Made by a program: the position numbers and the translations under genes
Assembly: GCA_963575745.1 (NCBI GenBank)
Contig: CAUYUJ010011503.1
Coordinates: 194,001-258,000 of the forward strand
Origin: Prorocentrum cordatum
Taxonomy: Eukaryota; Sar; Dinophyceae; Prorocentrales; Prorocentraceae
Reading direction: 5' to 3'
DNA: 64,000 nucleotides
In this document: positions 30,502-40,302 of the stretch, in pieces
Layout: every line of letters begins with the position of its first letter
Position numbering within the stretch: position 1 is the first letter of the stretch
The notes under the pieces: model-generated
What the model was told of the DNA's origin: nothing
What the model saw: only the letters and a program-made list of their open reading frames with translations
Databases searched by the model: none

Positions 30502-30785
30502 CGAGGAGTTCGAGACGCGCAGCAACATGCTTACGGCCACGCATGTAGATTATCAACATGGCCGGCACTGAGGACACCATTGACAAGTATGTCAAGTGCG
30601 TAGAAGACACCTCTCGTAAGTGCAAGCTCAACAATCACGCGTGCACCAATTGTGCTGTGTGATATACGAAGGATGAGGACTACAATTTGCTGTGGATCAA
30701 GACGAATGCATCGAGCAGTTTCGTCCTGTGCAACATCCTGAGCTTACCGGCGCCGACGCTGACGCTCAGGCATCCAAGATTCTAG
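30502..30785 (+). pseudogene. Reverse transcriptase remnant, motif C to connection, frameshifted
   Basis: Readable in alternating frames: SYDEEFETRSNMLTATHVD, then after a small deletion INMAGTEDTIDKYVKCVEDT and CKLNNHACTNCAV, then DQDECIEQFRPVQHPELTGADADAQASK. The catalytic H-V-D-D motif has lost bases (ACGCATGTAGAT then TATCAAC). Similarity stops at about 30,785. No RNase H domain or 3' LTR follows, so the element is truncated. Confidence 0.65.
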
Positions 30786-31480
30786 ATGGGGTAAAGGGGC
30801 GTGGTGCAAAAGGACATGGTTTAATGGGGCGGTATGGTGCTATTCTGGTTGATGTTGTTCGTGTTGGAGCTAATGCATCATAGTATGATGTGCATGCGTT
30901 CGTGTATGCAGTTGCTCTCGCACTGCAGTTCTGGCGCATCCAAGCGACGGCGGCCAATTGGCCATTGATGCGATGCCTCTTTGTTTGCTCGGCTGTTGGG
31001 TTTTGCTTGTGCTTGTGCGCGCCCGGCGCGCAGCGTTGCCGTGTTACTGTCGACGACGTGCTCTCCCTGGCCTTGATCGCCCCATGCAGGTGTGTCCTCG
31101 CGTGCGCCTCGCCGCTCTCCATCCCCATCCAACGTATGAGTTTATCCGCTGTCGTTTCGCTTTTCTTGCGGATATGAGGTCGTCGCACGTGCGGCGCTGT
31201 GCAGTTGGCAGCGATGCCCTTCTAAATCATGGTTGCAGTCGTCGGCGACGTCTGTCTGTCAATGGCTGCCGCGGTATCATTGCGCGGTGGCTGTCGTTTC
31301 AGGCTTTGTCGTTACCGCGATTGCGATCATTAGTGGCCTGCGACCCCCAGCGCGCAGCATTGGGTCCAGTCGAATTTTGCCCCGCTCGTGACCCCTCCCG
31401 CCCACGCACGCGCGCGTTTCCAATGCGGCGATTGGTGGCCTGAGCGGGAACTCCTTCGAAGGTCTCGGTGGTGGAACTCG
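30786..31480. other. No recognisable gene
   Basis: Mixed sequence flanking the truncated copia element; short ORFs only. I see no LTR, polypurine tract or coding segment. Confidence 0.4.
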
Positions 31481-31905
31481 CGCGCGGCTCATTGCAGCGC
31501 TTCGTGGCCATATATGGCATATATGGAGCTCCACCGAAAGCTATAGCGGCGGATCTCGCATGAGCGCCCCTCGCCCAGTGCGTCGCTTCGGAGCCCAAAG
31601 GGAAGCGCCACCCCAGGTCCCAGTGGCGGAAACCGCATGCGCTTCCTCCATTCAGTGCAGCGCGTGGTGCATTGTATGCTCCACCGAAGGCCCCGGCGAG
31701 GGAATTCGAAGGCGTTCCCCGCGCCCGCCGCGGTGGTTCGTGGACCCATAGGGTGCCCCATCGAAGGCCCTAGTGTTAGAGTTCGTTGCGGTTTCTCTAT
31801 CCCGCGCAGCGCTTTGTAGCCCCATGGGGGGTTCCACCACGGGCCCCAGTGGCTGCGCTCGCATTCGTGGATCCAACCGCGCACAACGTCTCGTGGGCCC
31901 ATGGG
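31481..31905 (+). repeat. Degenerate left part of the 77-bp satellite
   Basis: Five or six strongly diverged units of the array at 32,351-33,342. CGCTTCGTAGCCCC-like starts fall near 31,497, 31,573, 31,655, 31,727, 31,808 and 31,885 (spacing about 72-82 bp). Each is followed by GCTCCACCGAAGGCCCC-like sequence. Confidence 0.65.
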
Positions 31906-32350
31906 GGTCTCCAGCTTTGACGGTGCCTCTTCGGCGGAGTTGAAGAAGTCACATGGTCGGGTCTCTCGCCTGAAGACTTCTTGGAACGCAAATTTTGGCG
32001 CCGCGGGCGCATCCGTGATGAGATGCCGCTCGTGGGGATCTGGATGGACTCCTTGTTGCTTCTCTGGCGGTTCCTTGGCGGAGCTTCTCTTGGACATGAA
32101 GGCGCGTAGCGCGGTGGCCACACCTCCTGGCGATTCTGAGGTTCCAGGGGTCTGGCTTTTAAGTATAGGAATTTCGAAGCTTTCGCGTTGAAATTTCGGA
32201 TTTTCCGGAATTTCGTTTTTTCATTATCAAATTTCGGAACTTACGAGATTCCGTTGTTTCCCAAACATCCTGTGGTGTTGGGTCCTCGTTTTGAAGAGAC
32301 GGCGCCCCGCGTTCCTCTCGTTCCTTCCTTCCCGTCCTCCTCCCTCCACG
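31906..32350. other. Spacer between the two satellite parts
   Basis: Contains loosely repeated AAATTTCGGA/GGAATTTCG units at about 32,165-32,250. No gene recognised. Confidence 0.5.
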
Positions 32351-33342
32351 CGTTTCGTAGCCCCATAGGGAGCTCCACCGAAGGCCCCAGTGGGGGTGTC
32401 CACATGCGGCCCCTCCACCCAGGGCAGCGCTTCGTAGCCCCATAGGGAGCTCCACCGAAGGCCCCAGCGGGGGTGTCCACATGTGGTTCCCCCACCCAGG
32501 GCAGCGCTTCGTAGCCCCATAGGGAGCTCCACCGAAGGCCCCAGTGGGGGTGTCCACATGCGGTTCCCCCACCCAGGGCAGCGCTTCGTAGCCCCATAGG
32601 GGGCTCCACCGAAGACGCAGTGGGGCTGTTCACATGCGGCCCCCCTCACCCAGGGCAGCGCTTCGTAGCCCCATGGGGAGCTCCACCGAAGGCCCCAGTG
32701 GGGGTGTCCACACCCCCACCCAGGGCAGCGTTTCGTAGCCCCATGGGGAGCTCCACCGAAGGCTCCAGCGGGGGTGTCCACATGCGGCCCCCCCCCCTCC
32801 CCCCCCTCCAGGGCGGCGCTTCGTAGCCCCATAGGGGGCCCACAGAAGGCCCCAGTGGGGGTGTCCACATGCGGTTCCCCCGCCCAGGGCAGCGCTTCGT
32901 AGCCCCATAGGGAGCTCCACCGAAGGCCTCAGCGGGGGTGTCCACATGCATTTCCCCCACCCAGGGCAGCGCTTCGCAGCCCCATTGGGAGCTCCACCGA
33001 AGACACAGTGGGGCTGTTCACATGTGGTCTCCCACCCAGGGCCGCGCTTCGTAGCTCCATAGGGAGCTCCACCGAAGGCCCCAGTGGGGGTGTCCACATG
33101 CTGTTCCCCAGCCCAGGGCAGCGTTTCGTAGCTCCATAGGGAGCTCCACAGTAGGCCCCAATGGGGGTGTCGACGTGCTGTCCCCCCCACCCAGGGCAGC
33201 GTTTCGTAGCCCCACAGGGAGCTCCACCGCAGGCCCCAGTGGGGGTGTCCACATGCGGTTCCCCCACCCAGGGCAGCGCTTCGTGGCTCCATAGGGGGCT
33301 CCACCGTAGGCCCCAGCGGGGCTGCCCGCATGCGGTTCCCCC
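32351..33342 (+). repeat. 77-bp tandem satellite, 13 copies
   Basis: Unit starts (CGYTTCGTAG) at 32351, 32428, 32505, 32582, 32659, 32729, 32817, 32893, 32970, 33045, 33122, 33200 and 33277. Spacing is 77 bp except for small indels. Each unit holds GCCCCATAGGGAGCTCCACC, GAAGGCCCCAGTGGGGGTGT and CCACATGCGGTTCCCCCACC. Because 77 is not a multiple of 3, minus-strand ORFs cycle through all three readings of the unit. They are a satellite property, not a protein. Confidence 0.95.
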
Positions 33343-33445
33343 GGAGGAGAAGGAGGAGGAGGCGGAGGAGGAAAAAGAGAAGAAGGATGAGGAGGAGGGA
33401 AAGGAGGAGGAGGGGAGGAAGGGGGCGGAGGAGGAGGAAGGGCTT
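33343..33445 (+). repeat. GAGGAG/GAAGGAG purine tract
   Basis: About 100 bp of A/G-rich sequence directly following the 77-bp array. Confidence 0.85.
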
Positions 33446-33538
33446 TTTCGAACCACGACCGCGAAACTCGACGAATAACCGAAGTGCATTCAGCCTTCAA
33501 CCTCCTCGTCCGTTGTTTGGCCGTTGCCCCAGACGAAG

Positions 33539-33578
33539 CTAGAACCTAAGCGCGCGCGTAGCGCGCGCGTGGTTCTAG
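33539..33578. repeat. 40-bp palindrome A with CG-rich core
   Basis: CTAGAACC at 33,539-33,546 pairs with GGTTCTAG at 33,571-33,578. The inner arms are alternating GCGCGCGCG around a central TA. It is followed directly by (TATG)n. Palindrome B at 35,055 has the same design. Confidence 0.85.
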
Positions 33579-33612
33579 TGTATGTATGTATGTATGTATG
33601 TATGTATGTATG

Positions 33613-33681
<69 letters not shown>

Positions 33682-33710
33682 GAGTAGGCCGGGGGGGGGG
33701 GGGGGGGGGG
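33579..33710 (+). repeat. TATG tract, TA tract and G20 run
   Basis: (TATG)n to about 33,612, then TATATA to about 33,679 with one TATG, then a 20-G homopolymer at 33,691-33,710. Confidence 0.95.
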
Positions 33711-34196
33711 CAGGCCGGTGCCGTACCCCCCCACGTGAGGACTGGGGGTCCCAGGGCTCCCAGAACTGCCCGGGCCCGCTCCCAAACGCGCCGCGACACG
33801 CCAAGAGGACTATTGCCAAGACGGCCCCAAGAGGCCCTAGACACGCCGAAGATGGCCTCAGGACGGCCGATGACGCCGCCAAAACGTTCCAAAAGCGCCT
33901 CCTGAGGTCCCTCCAAAGGGCCCCCGTCACCGAAAATCATGCATTTTCCCATGGTGTTTGAAGCATTTTGCGCTCTCGCATATCACAGTACATCAAGATC
34001 GATACATTCAGCATTGCATCTGCCCGTCGCCCAATCAAGTGTCTTTGAAACGTTGCCATGTCTTACATTTCTTTATTCCTTTTCCGGGTCCGTGGGTCGA
34101 TCATGTTTATGTGGACTTCTACTCGGAGATCCCACACATCCCCTGACGTCTGGCCTGTACCGCGCCTCCCGGCTTCCCGGGGGGCCCCCAAGACGC
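33711..34196. other. No recognisable gene
   Basis: Unique-looking sequence with no domain, RNA or repeat that I can identify. Confidence 0.4.
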
Positions 34197-34201
34197 CCAA
34201 G

Positions 34202-34375
34202 TCGGGCGCCGCGTAATGGGGGGGTCATATATGGGGGGGTGGCAAGGGTGGTTCGAAAAGGTACCCAAACGGTACCTAAACGAGCCCCCTGGGGCTCTGG
34301 AGGGGCCCGAGGGGGCACGAAAGGGGACCTTTTCTGACCCCCCCGTTTATGACCCCCCCATTAAGTCCCGCCCGA
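34202..34375. mobile_element. MITE copy A, 174 bp
   Basis: Ends TCGGGCG and CGCCCGA are exact inverted repeats. The TIR continues to about 40 bp and includes TAATGGGGGGGTCATA (34,214) paired with TATGACCCCCCCATTA (34,348-34,363). CCAAG flanks both sides (34,197-34,201 and 34,376-34,380) as a possible target duplication. Internal hairpins: GGTACC-CAAAC-GGTACC (34,260-34,276) and GAGCCCC-CT-GGGGCTC (34,282-34,297). Non-coding; any transposase would be supplied in trans. Confidence 0.8.
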
Positions 34376-34567
34376 CCAAGGACAGCCCAAGACAACCTCA
34401 AGGACCCCCCAAAACGCAAAGAACGGCCCAACGCCCAACACGTTCCCGCGCTGCCCGAGACGCCCTTCCGGCAGCTCTCCAGGCCTCCAGGAGGCCTCCA
34501 GAACTCCCAGAGGGTCCGGAAGATCCCGCCCCCCAAAGGGCCCGGCTAACAGAACCCGCGAGGCACA

Positions 34568-34740
34568 TGGGCGCCGCGTAATGGGGGGGTCATAAATGGA
34601 GGGGTGGCGAGAGTGGTTCGAAAAGGTACCCAAACGGTACCTAATTGAGCCCCCTGGGGCTCCGGAAGGGCTCGAAAGGGGCACGAAAGGGGACCGTTTC
34701 TGACCCCCCCAATGATGATCCCCCCGTTAAGCCACGCCCA
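34568..34740. mobile_element. MITE copy B, 173 bp
   Basis: Same family and orientation as copy A. Ends TGGGCG and CGCCCA; left TAATGGGGGGGTCAT at 34,579; right end diverged (GATCCCCCCGTTA). AGGCACA occurs immediately on both sides (34,561-34,567 and 34,741-34,747) as a 7-bp target-site duplication. Both internal hairpins are conserved (34,625-34,641 and 34,647-34,662). Confidence 0.82.
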
Positions 34741-34747
34741 AGGCACA

Positions 34748-35054
34748 AACAAAAAACAGCGCCGAGGAATTAGAAGAATGGGAATCCCACAATTCGCTTG
34801 TTTGTCCAAGTTTGGCCCCTGGTCTACTCTTTCACAACAGACCACAATTCAGACCCCGCTCACCTCCCAAAAAAGAACCCGGGATGCCTTTGAGGGCCCC
34901 AAATCGCTGAATACCTAGAAAAGAAATTCATGATTTCTGTATTTCCGCAATTCCCCTTCTAAACGATTCCGAGGCTTGCGCAGGGCTCCAAGGGAGTCCC
35001 TAGACGCAAGAAGCGACCAAAATGTGAGTACACGAGATAGCCGATCAAGCCTAG
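34748..35054. other. No recognisable feature
   Basis: A/T-richer than its neighbours; no gene, RNA or repeat seen. Confidence 0.4.
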
Positions 35055-35095
35055 CCAGAACTTGAGCGCGCGCGAAGCGCGCGCGATGGTTCTGG
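35055..35095. repeat. 41-bp palindrome B with CG-rich core
   Basis: CCAGAAC (35,055-35,061) pairs with GTTCTGG (35,089-35,095) around GCGCGCGCG-AA-GCGCGCGCG. Compared with palindrome A, the second base pair of the arm changes from T-A to C-G with pairing kept. It is followed by TA and TATG tracts. Confidence 0.85.
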
Positions 35096-35120
35096 TATAT
35101 ATATATATATAAATGTAAAG

Positions 35121-35151
<31 letters not shown>

Positions 35152-35190
35152 TGTATGTATGTATGTATGTATGTATGTATGTATATATAT
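35096..35190 (+). repeat. TA and TATG tracts next to palindrome B
   Basis: TATATA to about 35,112, a short spacer, then about 16 TATG units to 35,186. Confidence 0.95.
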
Positions 35191-36054
35191 GCATATATTT
35201 ACATAGGTACTGCACCACGCAGGACGCAGATTGCGCTCTATAGATCGCACCGCATTGTTGGCACCACCATATTGCGCATGCATATTGCAACTTGCATCAC
35301 GGAGATCGTAGACCACATGATGCACGAGGCAGATACCACGACCGAGATTGCATCTTCTGCACCACGTAGATTGCGCATCGCGAGTGAAATATTCAGCTGT
35401 CTGGGGGGTCTACGCTGGCAGGCATTTCCATAGATGACATATTCATGAACTCTTACTGTGCCCTTTCAGCGGATTCTATGTGTGGCCTGGTTAGTTGCAA
35501 CCTCAGGACACCAACACAACTACCACGACCACCGATGGGCCGACCGATGCTACAACTACGACCACCGTGAAGTCCTACGATTGCAGCGCCGCTTTAAGCA
35601 ACGCCGAAAGGGCATGGTCTGTTGAGAAGAAGCAGTGGTGCTTGGGCTATCGCACGTGGATTCATACTCATCCCCTCCCAAGAGGAGCCTGAGGAGGATG
35701 GACACGAGGGGAAGGATGGGCCGCGACAGAAGAGAATGAGGATGAATGGCTTCCTGCTCCCTTTCCCCCTTCTCCTATCCTCCCTCTTTCCTCCGTCATC
35801 CCTCCCTCCGCTTCCTCCTTGAGTTTCTCTACTCATCATCCTTCTCCTCCCTTCCCGCCGTGTGCCTTCCGTTCCTCCTCCGCCGCTCTGGCGGGCGGGG
35901 TGCGCGTTAGCTGGGGAGCCTGCGTGCTGGTTTGGCCTCGGGACCAGAGCGTCGAACGTGGTATGTTGTTGGGCCGATCGCGGGGGAGACGACTTGGGAC
36001 CCGCCGAAGGGATCCGACGGGCCCCCTCGCCTCGCCCACTGCCCCCTCGCGGGT
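35191..36054. other. No recognisable gene
   Basis: Between 35,200 and 35,390 ATTGCGC(A/T) and GCACCAC motifs recur loosely. From 35,750 to 35,890 the plus strand is pyrimidine-rich. No coding or RNA feature recognised. Confidence 0.4.
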
Positions 36055-36435
36055 CGCTGCGACGAGCTGTGAGTGGCTTGTCTGTGGCCTACCTGTCAGT
36101 GTGTCGTCGGTGGGCTGTCGAAGCTGTCAGCGAGCCGCCAGTGAGCTGTCAGTGAGCTGCAAGTGGGCTGTCAGTGGGCTGTCAGCGAGCTGGCAGTGGA
36201 CTGTCGTGGGACTGTCAGTGGTCGGTCAGAGGTCTGTCAGTCAGTTGTCAGACAGTTGTCTGTCAGTGGTCCGTCAGTCGTTCATCTGTCTTTTGGTGGT
36301 CTGTCAGTGGTCTGTCAGTGGTATGTCAGTGGTCCGTCAGTGAGCTGTCAGTGGTCTGCCAGTGGTCCACTGACAGACCACTGACAGTCCACTGACAGAC
36401 TACTGACAGCCCTCTGACAGACCACTGACAGACTG
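36055..36435. repeat. CTGTCAGTGG minisatellite with an inversion point
   Basis: About 280 bp of CTGTCAGTGGT/CTGTCAGTGAG units in plus orientation switch at 36,366 to the reverse complement (CCACTGACAGA units) until about 36,431. The arms next to the switch, 36,345-36,365 and 36,367-36,387, are complementary over 21 bp with one mismatch and a 1-nt centre. Confidence 0.9.
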
Positions 36436-37085
36436 TTGTGTCACGTTCTGGGACCTCTCGTTCCCGTTGGCCTCAACAAGGGCCTCCCTCTGAAGTGGTT
36501 GATTGTAACCATATCTCTGGAGCCCTGCGTAGTAGTCCGTCTTGGCCCAAACTTGGGCGCCAGCTCTTTTCTCAGCGGTCGGTACTTTGCTTTTCCCTTT
36601 CGCAGTTTACGATCGGGCATAATACATGATATTTTCTTAGCTAGAAGCCCGCTTAGGCTTGACCTATCATGCTTACGGGTACGCTGCATGCTCATCCAGC
36701 ATGCCGCGGTGAGCCCCGAATAGCGCCACCAGACCCGCCTAGAGGCAGGCGTGCCGCGGTGACCGCCGAGAGGCGCCACCAGACCGGCCTTGCGCCACCA
36801 GACGGGCCTGGAGACATGCGTGGGGCGATCACGGCTCCCCGGAGCGAAGCAGACGGCGAAGCCACAGCCCGTGAGGCGATCGCGGCCCCCCCTGAACGCA
36901 GCTGAACAAAGCCTTCGCGGCAAGCAGAAAGCTACCCGTGGCATTGACTGCCCAGGATCTCGATGGAAGTTATCGTGTGCGCAGTTGTCTGGTCGTGCGG
37001 GTCCATCCTGGGTGGACGCCGGCCTGTCACCCACGCTGCCACATCTGGTGAAAGTGGCCACAAGGAGCGTGGGTCCTCCAAGGCC
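36436..37085 (+). repeat. Diverged 0.65-kb direct repeat, copy 1
   Basis: Collinear with 42,750-43,420. Shared landmarks: TGGTTGATTGTAAC/CTGGCTGATGTTGC, then TGGAGCCTG, GCGGTCGGTA-TTTGCTT, TGCTCATCCA, GCCGCGG, AATAGCGCCACCAGACC, GATCACGGC-CCC, GACGGCGAAG-CACAGCC and GTGGCCAC. Both copies contain two to three internal GCGCCACCAGACC subunits. The Pro/Arg ORFs here are not convincing. Confidence 0.7.
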
Positions 37086-38284
37086 CCCAGAGACATTTCC
37101 ATAGGTTGCCCCCCCCTGAGCGCAGAAGGACACTTCGAAGAAAAGATGCAATTGGGTGCGTCACGAGACAAATATTGCCATCTGTCGTGATGCCCTGTCT
37201 GTCTGCTCATCCTCCCGCTCATCAGACAACGCCGCTGGCAATGCACAGATTGTCAATGTAAATGGCCAGCCAGTGCGTCGCATAGCCGTCGGAGACACGT
37301 CGCATCACGGCCTGGAAAGCCTGCGGCCCGTCGCATGGCCCAAACGGCAAGGATTCCCACGCTTAGAGACCTGTTGAGGAGCACCGATCCCGAGCGCCTT
37401 TGGCACGCATGCTTCGTCGGTGTGTCGGTTCGTGCCACGATGTCTTACATCATCTGAACAGTCGTGTTCATTTGTTTGTTCGCACCTTGTTGCGCATCGC
37501 AGGGCTAGGACACCAGAGGATTTATTGATCGCTCTTTGGCGCGTTCTGTGGCCATCCCCATCTGGTGGGAACCCCAGCATGCCACAACAAAGTGTGACCC
37601 TTTTTCTTGGGGGTCATGGGTGCGGTCAGCATGCATCTGTCGGTCCCCTGACGTTGCGTTTCAGCTTCACTGAATAATTGCCCGAATCTTCGCCCTGGTC
37701 CGTAGGTCTAAATCTGCGTCTTCGGTCGGGCCCCAAAGGGGGCCCACCCCAGGGCTGTCCTGTGGAGGTGACCGCAACTATTTCCGGCCAGGGGGGGCAG
37801 GATTTGTCCGCTCACATGCGGCGCCAAATGGTTACTATTATTTTGCGCCGCCATTTGTATCAACATCCATTGAGGTTTGCTTTCCAACAACGCCGCCTTC
37901 AGGGATGGGTTGCAATGCATTTTGCGTCCTGGGTTAACAATCCCACTAAGTGGTGGGGGTACCAACTTCAGGCCACGTTTCGCCGTGACGCTGCACGTTG
38001 GCTCAAGATACGGCGCTGGAGAAATGGATCGGGTGAGATCGGATCCTCAGTGGCAAGGCCAGCTCTGGACTCGCCACCATCAGTGTCACCTCACTACTCT
38101 CACTCCGACTTAACATACACGTATAGTCCCACGGCGAAGCCATCGGCAGGTTTACTGGGGTTCTGTTTCAGTATTTTGCATGCCCAGATGCTCATCCCAT
38201 GTTTTTTTGTGTTGCTTTCTGTTTCCATGCACGGGCGCTGGCTTGTGCGCGGTTGCCCTTCCTTTTGCTTCGCGGTGGTGGCAG
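37086..38284. other. No recognisable gene
   Basis: Mixed composition; ORFs of up to 210 codons (37,678-38,310 plus) show no domain. No RNA or repeat noted. Confidence 0.4.
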
Positions 38285-38545
38285 TTGTCGAAAGCCCCGC
38301 CGTGCCGTGACGTGACGTGCTGAGCCGTGTTCGGCTTTCATATTGGAAAAATGGATCCCCGTGCCGTGCCGCGCTTGTTTTTGTTACCGTGATGAACATG
38401 CGCTTTGACGTGCTGTGCCGTCTTTGGTCTGCAAGCGCACCCTGGTCTGCCGAAACACGCTCGTGTGCTTTGCCGTGTCGTGCTCGGTCTGCAGACTGCT
38501 ACAACTCCGCCGTGCCGTGCCGTAGTTGGTCTGGCCTCAAGCTTG
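38285..38545 (+). repeat. GTGCCGTG / TTGGTCTG degenerate minisatellite
   Basis: Three to four units of roughly 60 bp built from GTGCCGTGCCG and (C/T)TCGGTCTGCA or TTGGTCTG. Imperfect and AT-interrupted. Confidence 0.6.
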
Positions 38546-39299
38546 GCCTCCACACGCTTAACTAGGATTGGCAGTGCACGAACCCGGCCTAGAGATGCAA
38601 TGCTTCCCGACGTCTCGTTTTTTTTGCCGGAGCTGGGTTAGGGGACCCTTGGGGGCGGGCCGGGCCCGCAAGGGCTGTGGCTCGGCCGAGAGCGTGGTTC
38701 AGTCCTGCTTGGCAAGGGGCAAGACCTCTCCTCTCACCTCCCTTCCCCTTCGCCCCCACATCCCCCCTTTCTTGCTCTCCCTCCCCTGCCCGTCGTGACC
38801 CTTTTCGTTCCCCTCTCCTCCCCCCCTGCCCTCCGCCCTTTCCCCTCGCCTCCCTCGCCTCCGCTATTTGCCCCTCCGCTCAGTCGCCTCCCTCTCGGTA
38901 CCTTCCTCCTTGTCCCCTTTCGTTTCCGACTCGCTTCGCCGTCGATCCCATCCAGGGTTCCAATCATTTTTGTTCGTCGTCCTTGCCTGCTGCCTGAAAG
39001 CCTCCAGGATTCGTCACGGGGGGCCGCCACGTGGTGCACAGTGTGGGGGGCGATCGCGCGGATGATTATTTGAAGCACCTCACGCCAAGCTCCGGGACAA
39101 GGACTTTTGGCCATTGGGAGTGCGAGAAAGGCGTGCAGCTGACCGACCAGTATCCTGATGTCCTTGTGGCGTTGCGCCGCCTATCCCGCACATGCTTTCA
39201 GCTACCAGACGTTCGTGCCGTACGTCTCGCAAGCGGTCGGAAGTCTGTGGGACTATGGCCCGGCTGCACTTCGCAGTTCGGTCATCTGGTAGTTCCCCC
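38546..39299. other. Pyrimidine-rich stretch, no recognisable gene
   Basis: From 38,715 to 38,930 the plus strand is CT-rich (CCCTCC/CTTCCC). No gene, RNA or discrete repeat identified. Confidence 0.4.
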
Positions 39300-39309
39300 G
39301 GAGCCGAAG

Positions 39310-39790
39310 CGACGCTCACCAGCAACATTTTGGACGGCGTCAAGTTCGACGCCCGTAGCCTCGTCGGCGGGTAGTGGACCCTCACATCATCCAGTTAGTC
39401 CAGGGCGACGAGCCGCTGCTGCTTGCAACAGACGCCAGTTAGGGCCCCAATGGGGCGTTCGACGACTATGTCACCGACGTCCCAGAGGACACGGCCAGCG
39501 TCACCGAGGGTGGTTTAGCCTTGTCGGTCGTCCCCGAAGAGGCGACCGCGATTTTTCCGGCCACATCCAGCAGGTGATGTTGGCAGCATGGCAGGAAGGC
39601 GAGGGGTCTTAGGATCTGGCCTAGGAGCTGCAGGAGTTGGAGAACACTGGCTGCTTGCGGAAGGTCCACGCTGCCGTGGAACATGCGGCCGCCAGCATGG
39701 GCCGCAGGCCACGCGAGTGGCCGCAGCTGCCGCATCACCAGCGCCAGTACTTCCACGCGCAATGTCACTAGTACCTGCGCGGCGCCTCCT
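39310..39790 (+). pseudogene. Copia 2 region before RT, heavily frameshifted
   Basis: Readable fragments: EATLTSNILDGVKFDARSLV (about 39,313), then GAFDDYVTDVPEDTASVTEG (about 39,450) and LALSVVPEEATAIFPA, then ELQELENTGCLRKVHAAVEH (about 39,630). They lie in different frames, so several indels have occurred. Assigned to the element by place and composition. No domain function known. Confidence 0.45.
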
Positions 39791-40302
39791 TGGACGAATA
39801 CGCCAAACTTGAGGAGGGGGATGAAGGAGGAGAGCGCGTGGAGTTGCATTTGGGCCCCGGAGTGCGAGGAACATTCGTGAGCTGCAACGAGGGGCCGTCC
39901 GGCAATTACCTTGCTAGCGCCCACGCGACTGCCGCGATTAAGGCGCGTGCTGCCGTCGAGACCGCTGTCATCGAGTGCGACGCGGACTTTTGGGCCAAAG
40001 TGGAAGTGTCAAGGCTGTCCAAAAGGGCGGCAGCAGCCGTCCTCGAGGAGCTCGCGATCTTGGCCGAGTACAACAGTTGCGAGCGACGACCTCCCCAAGA
40101 CGCTCGGAACGTCGTGGGCTCCAGAAGTGCGTTCAAGCGGAAGCGCCAAAAGGGATCGGGCGGCGTGACCGCCAGGATCATCTGGCGCCGCGCGGCTTCC
40201 GCGACATGGGCGCCGGCGGTGTTAGCCGACGTTGCGAAGCGGGCGCCCCATCACATTCTGTTTTGGGAGGTGGATAGTCGCCCGGAACGCGCGTCGCCGT
40301 GA
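39790..40302 (+). pseudogene. Copia 2 connector to RT N-terminus
   Basis: A 170-codon frame: LDEYAKLEEGDEGGERVELH, then GPGVRGTFVSCNEGPSGNYL, then a long Ala-rich helical segment (AVIECDADFWAKVEVSRLSK). It ends in GGVTARIIWRRA, where copia RTs have the entry strand that contacts nucleotide. A stop comes at 40,300-40,302 and the RT core follows in another frame. Confidence 0.5.

Larger units (their letters stand above)
17125..30785 (+). mobile_element. Giant Ty1/copia-type retrotransposon, decayed
   Basis: Plus-strand domain order: Gag core (17.2-17.5 kb), basic GKGKG segment (18.0), linkers (18.4-20.5), Tpt1/KptA-like RNA 2'-phosphotransferase domain (20.9-21.9), Pro-rich linker (22.0-22.8), RING-H2 finger (23.0), aspartic protease (24.0-24.5), Cys/His modules (24.5-27.7), integrase (27.9-28.8) and RT (29.9-30.8). 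Integrase before RT is the Ty1/copia order. At 13.6 kb without identified LTRs it is more than twice the usual length. Many stops and frame changes show it is dead as read. The sequence loses all similarity abruptly after about 30,785. Confidence 0.8.

Noticed and set aside
33546-33961. Ile/Tyr-rich ORFs near 33.6 kb
   Set aside because: Translations of TATG/TA microsatellites.
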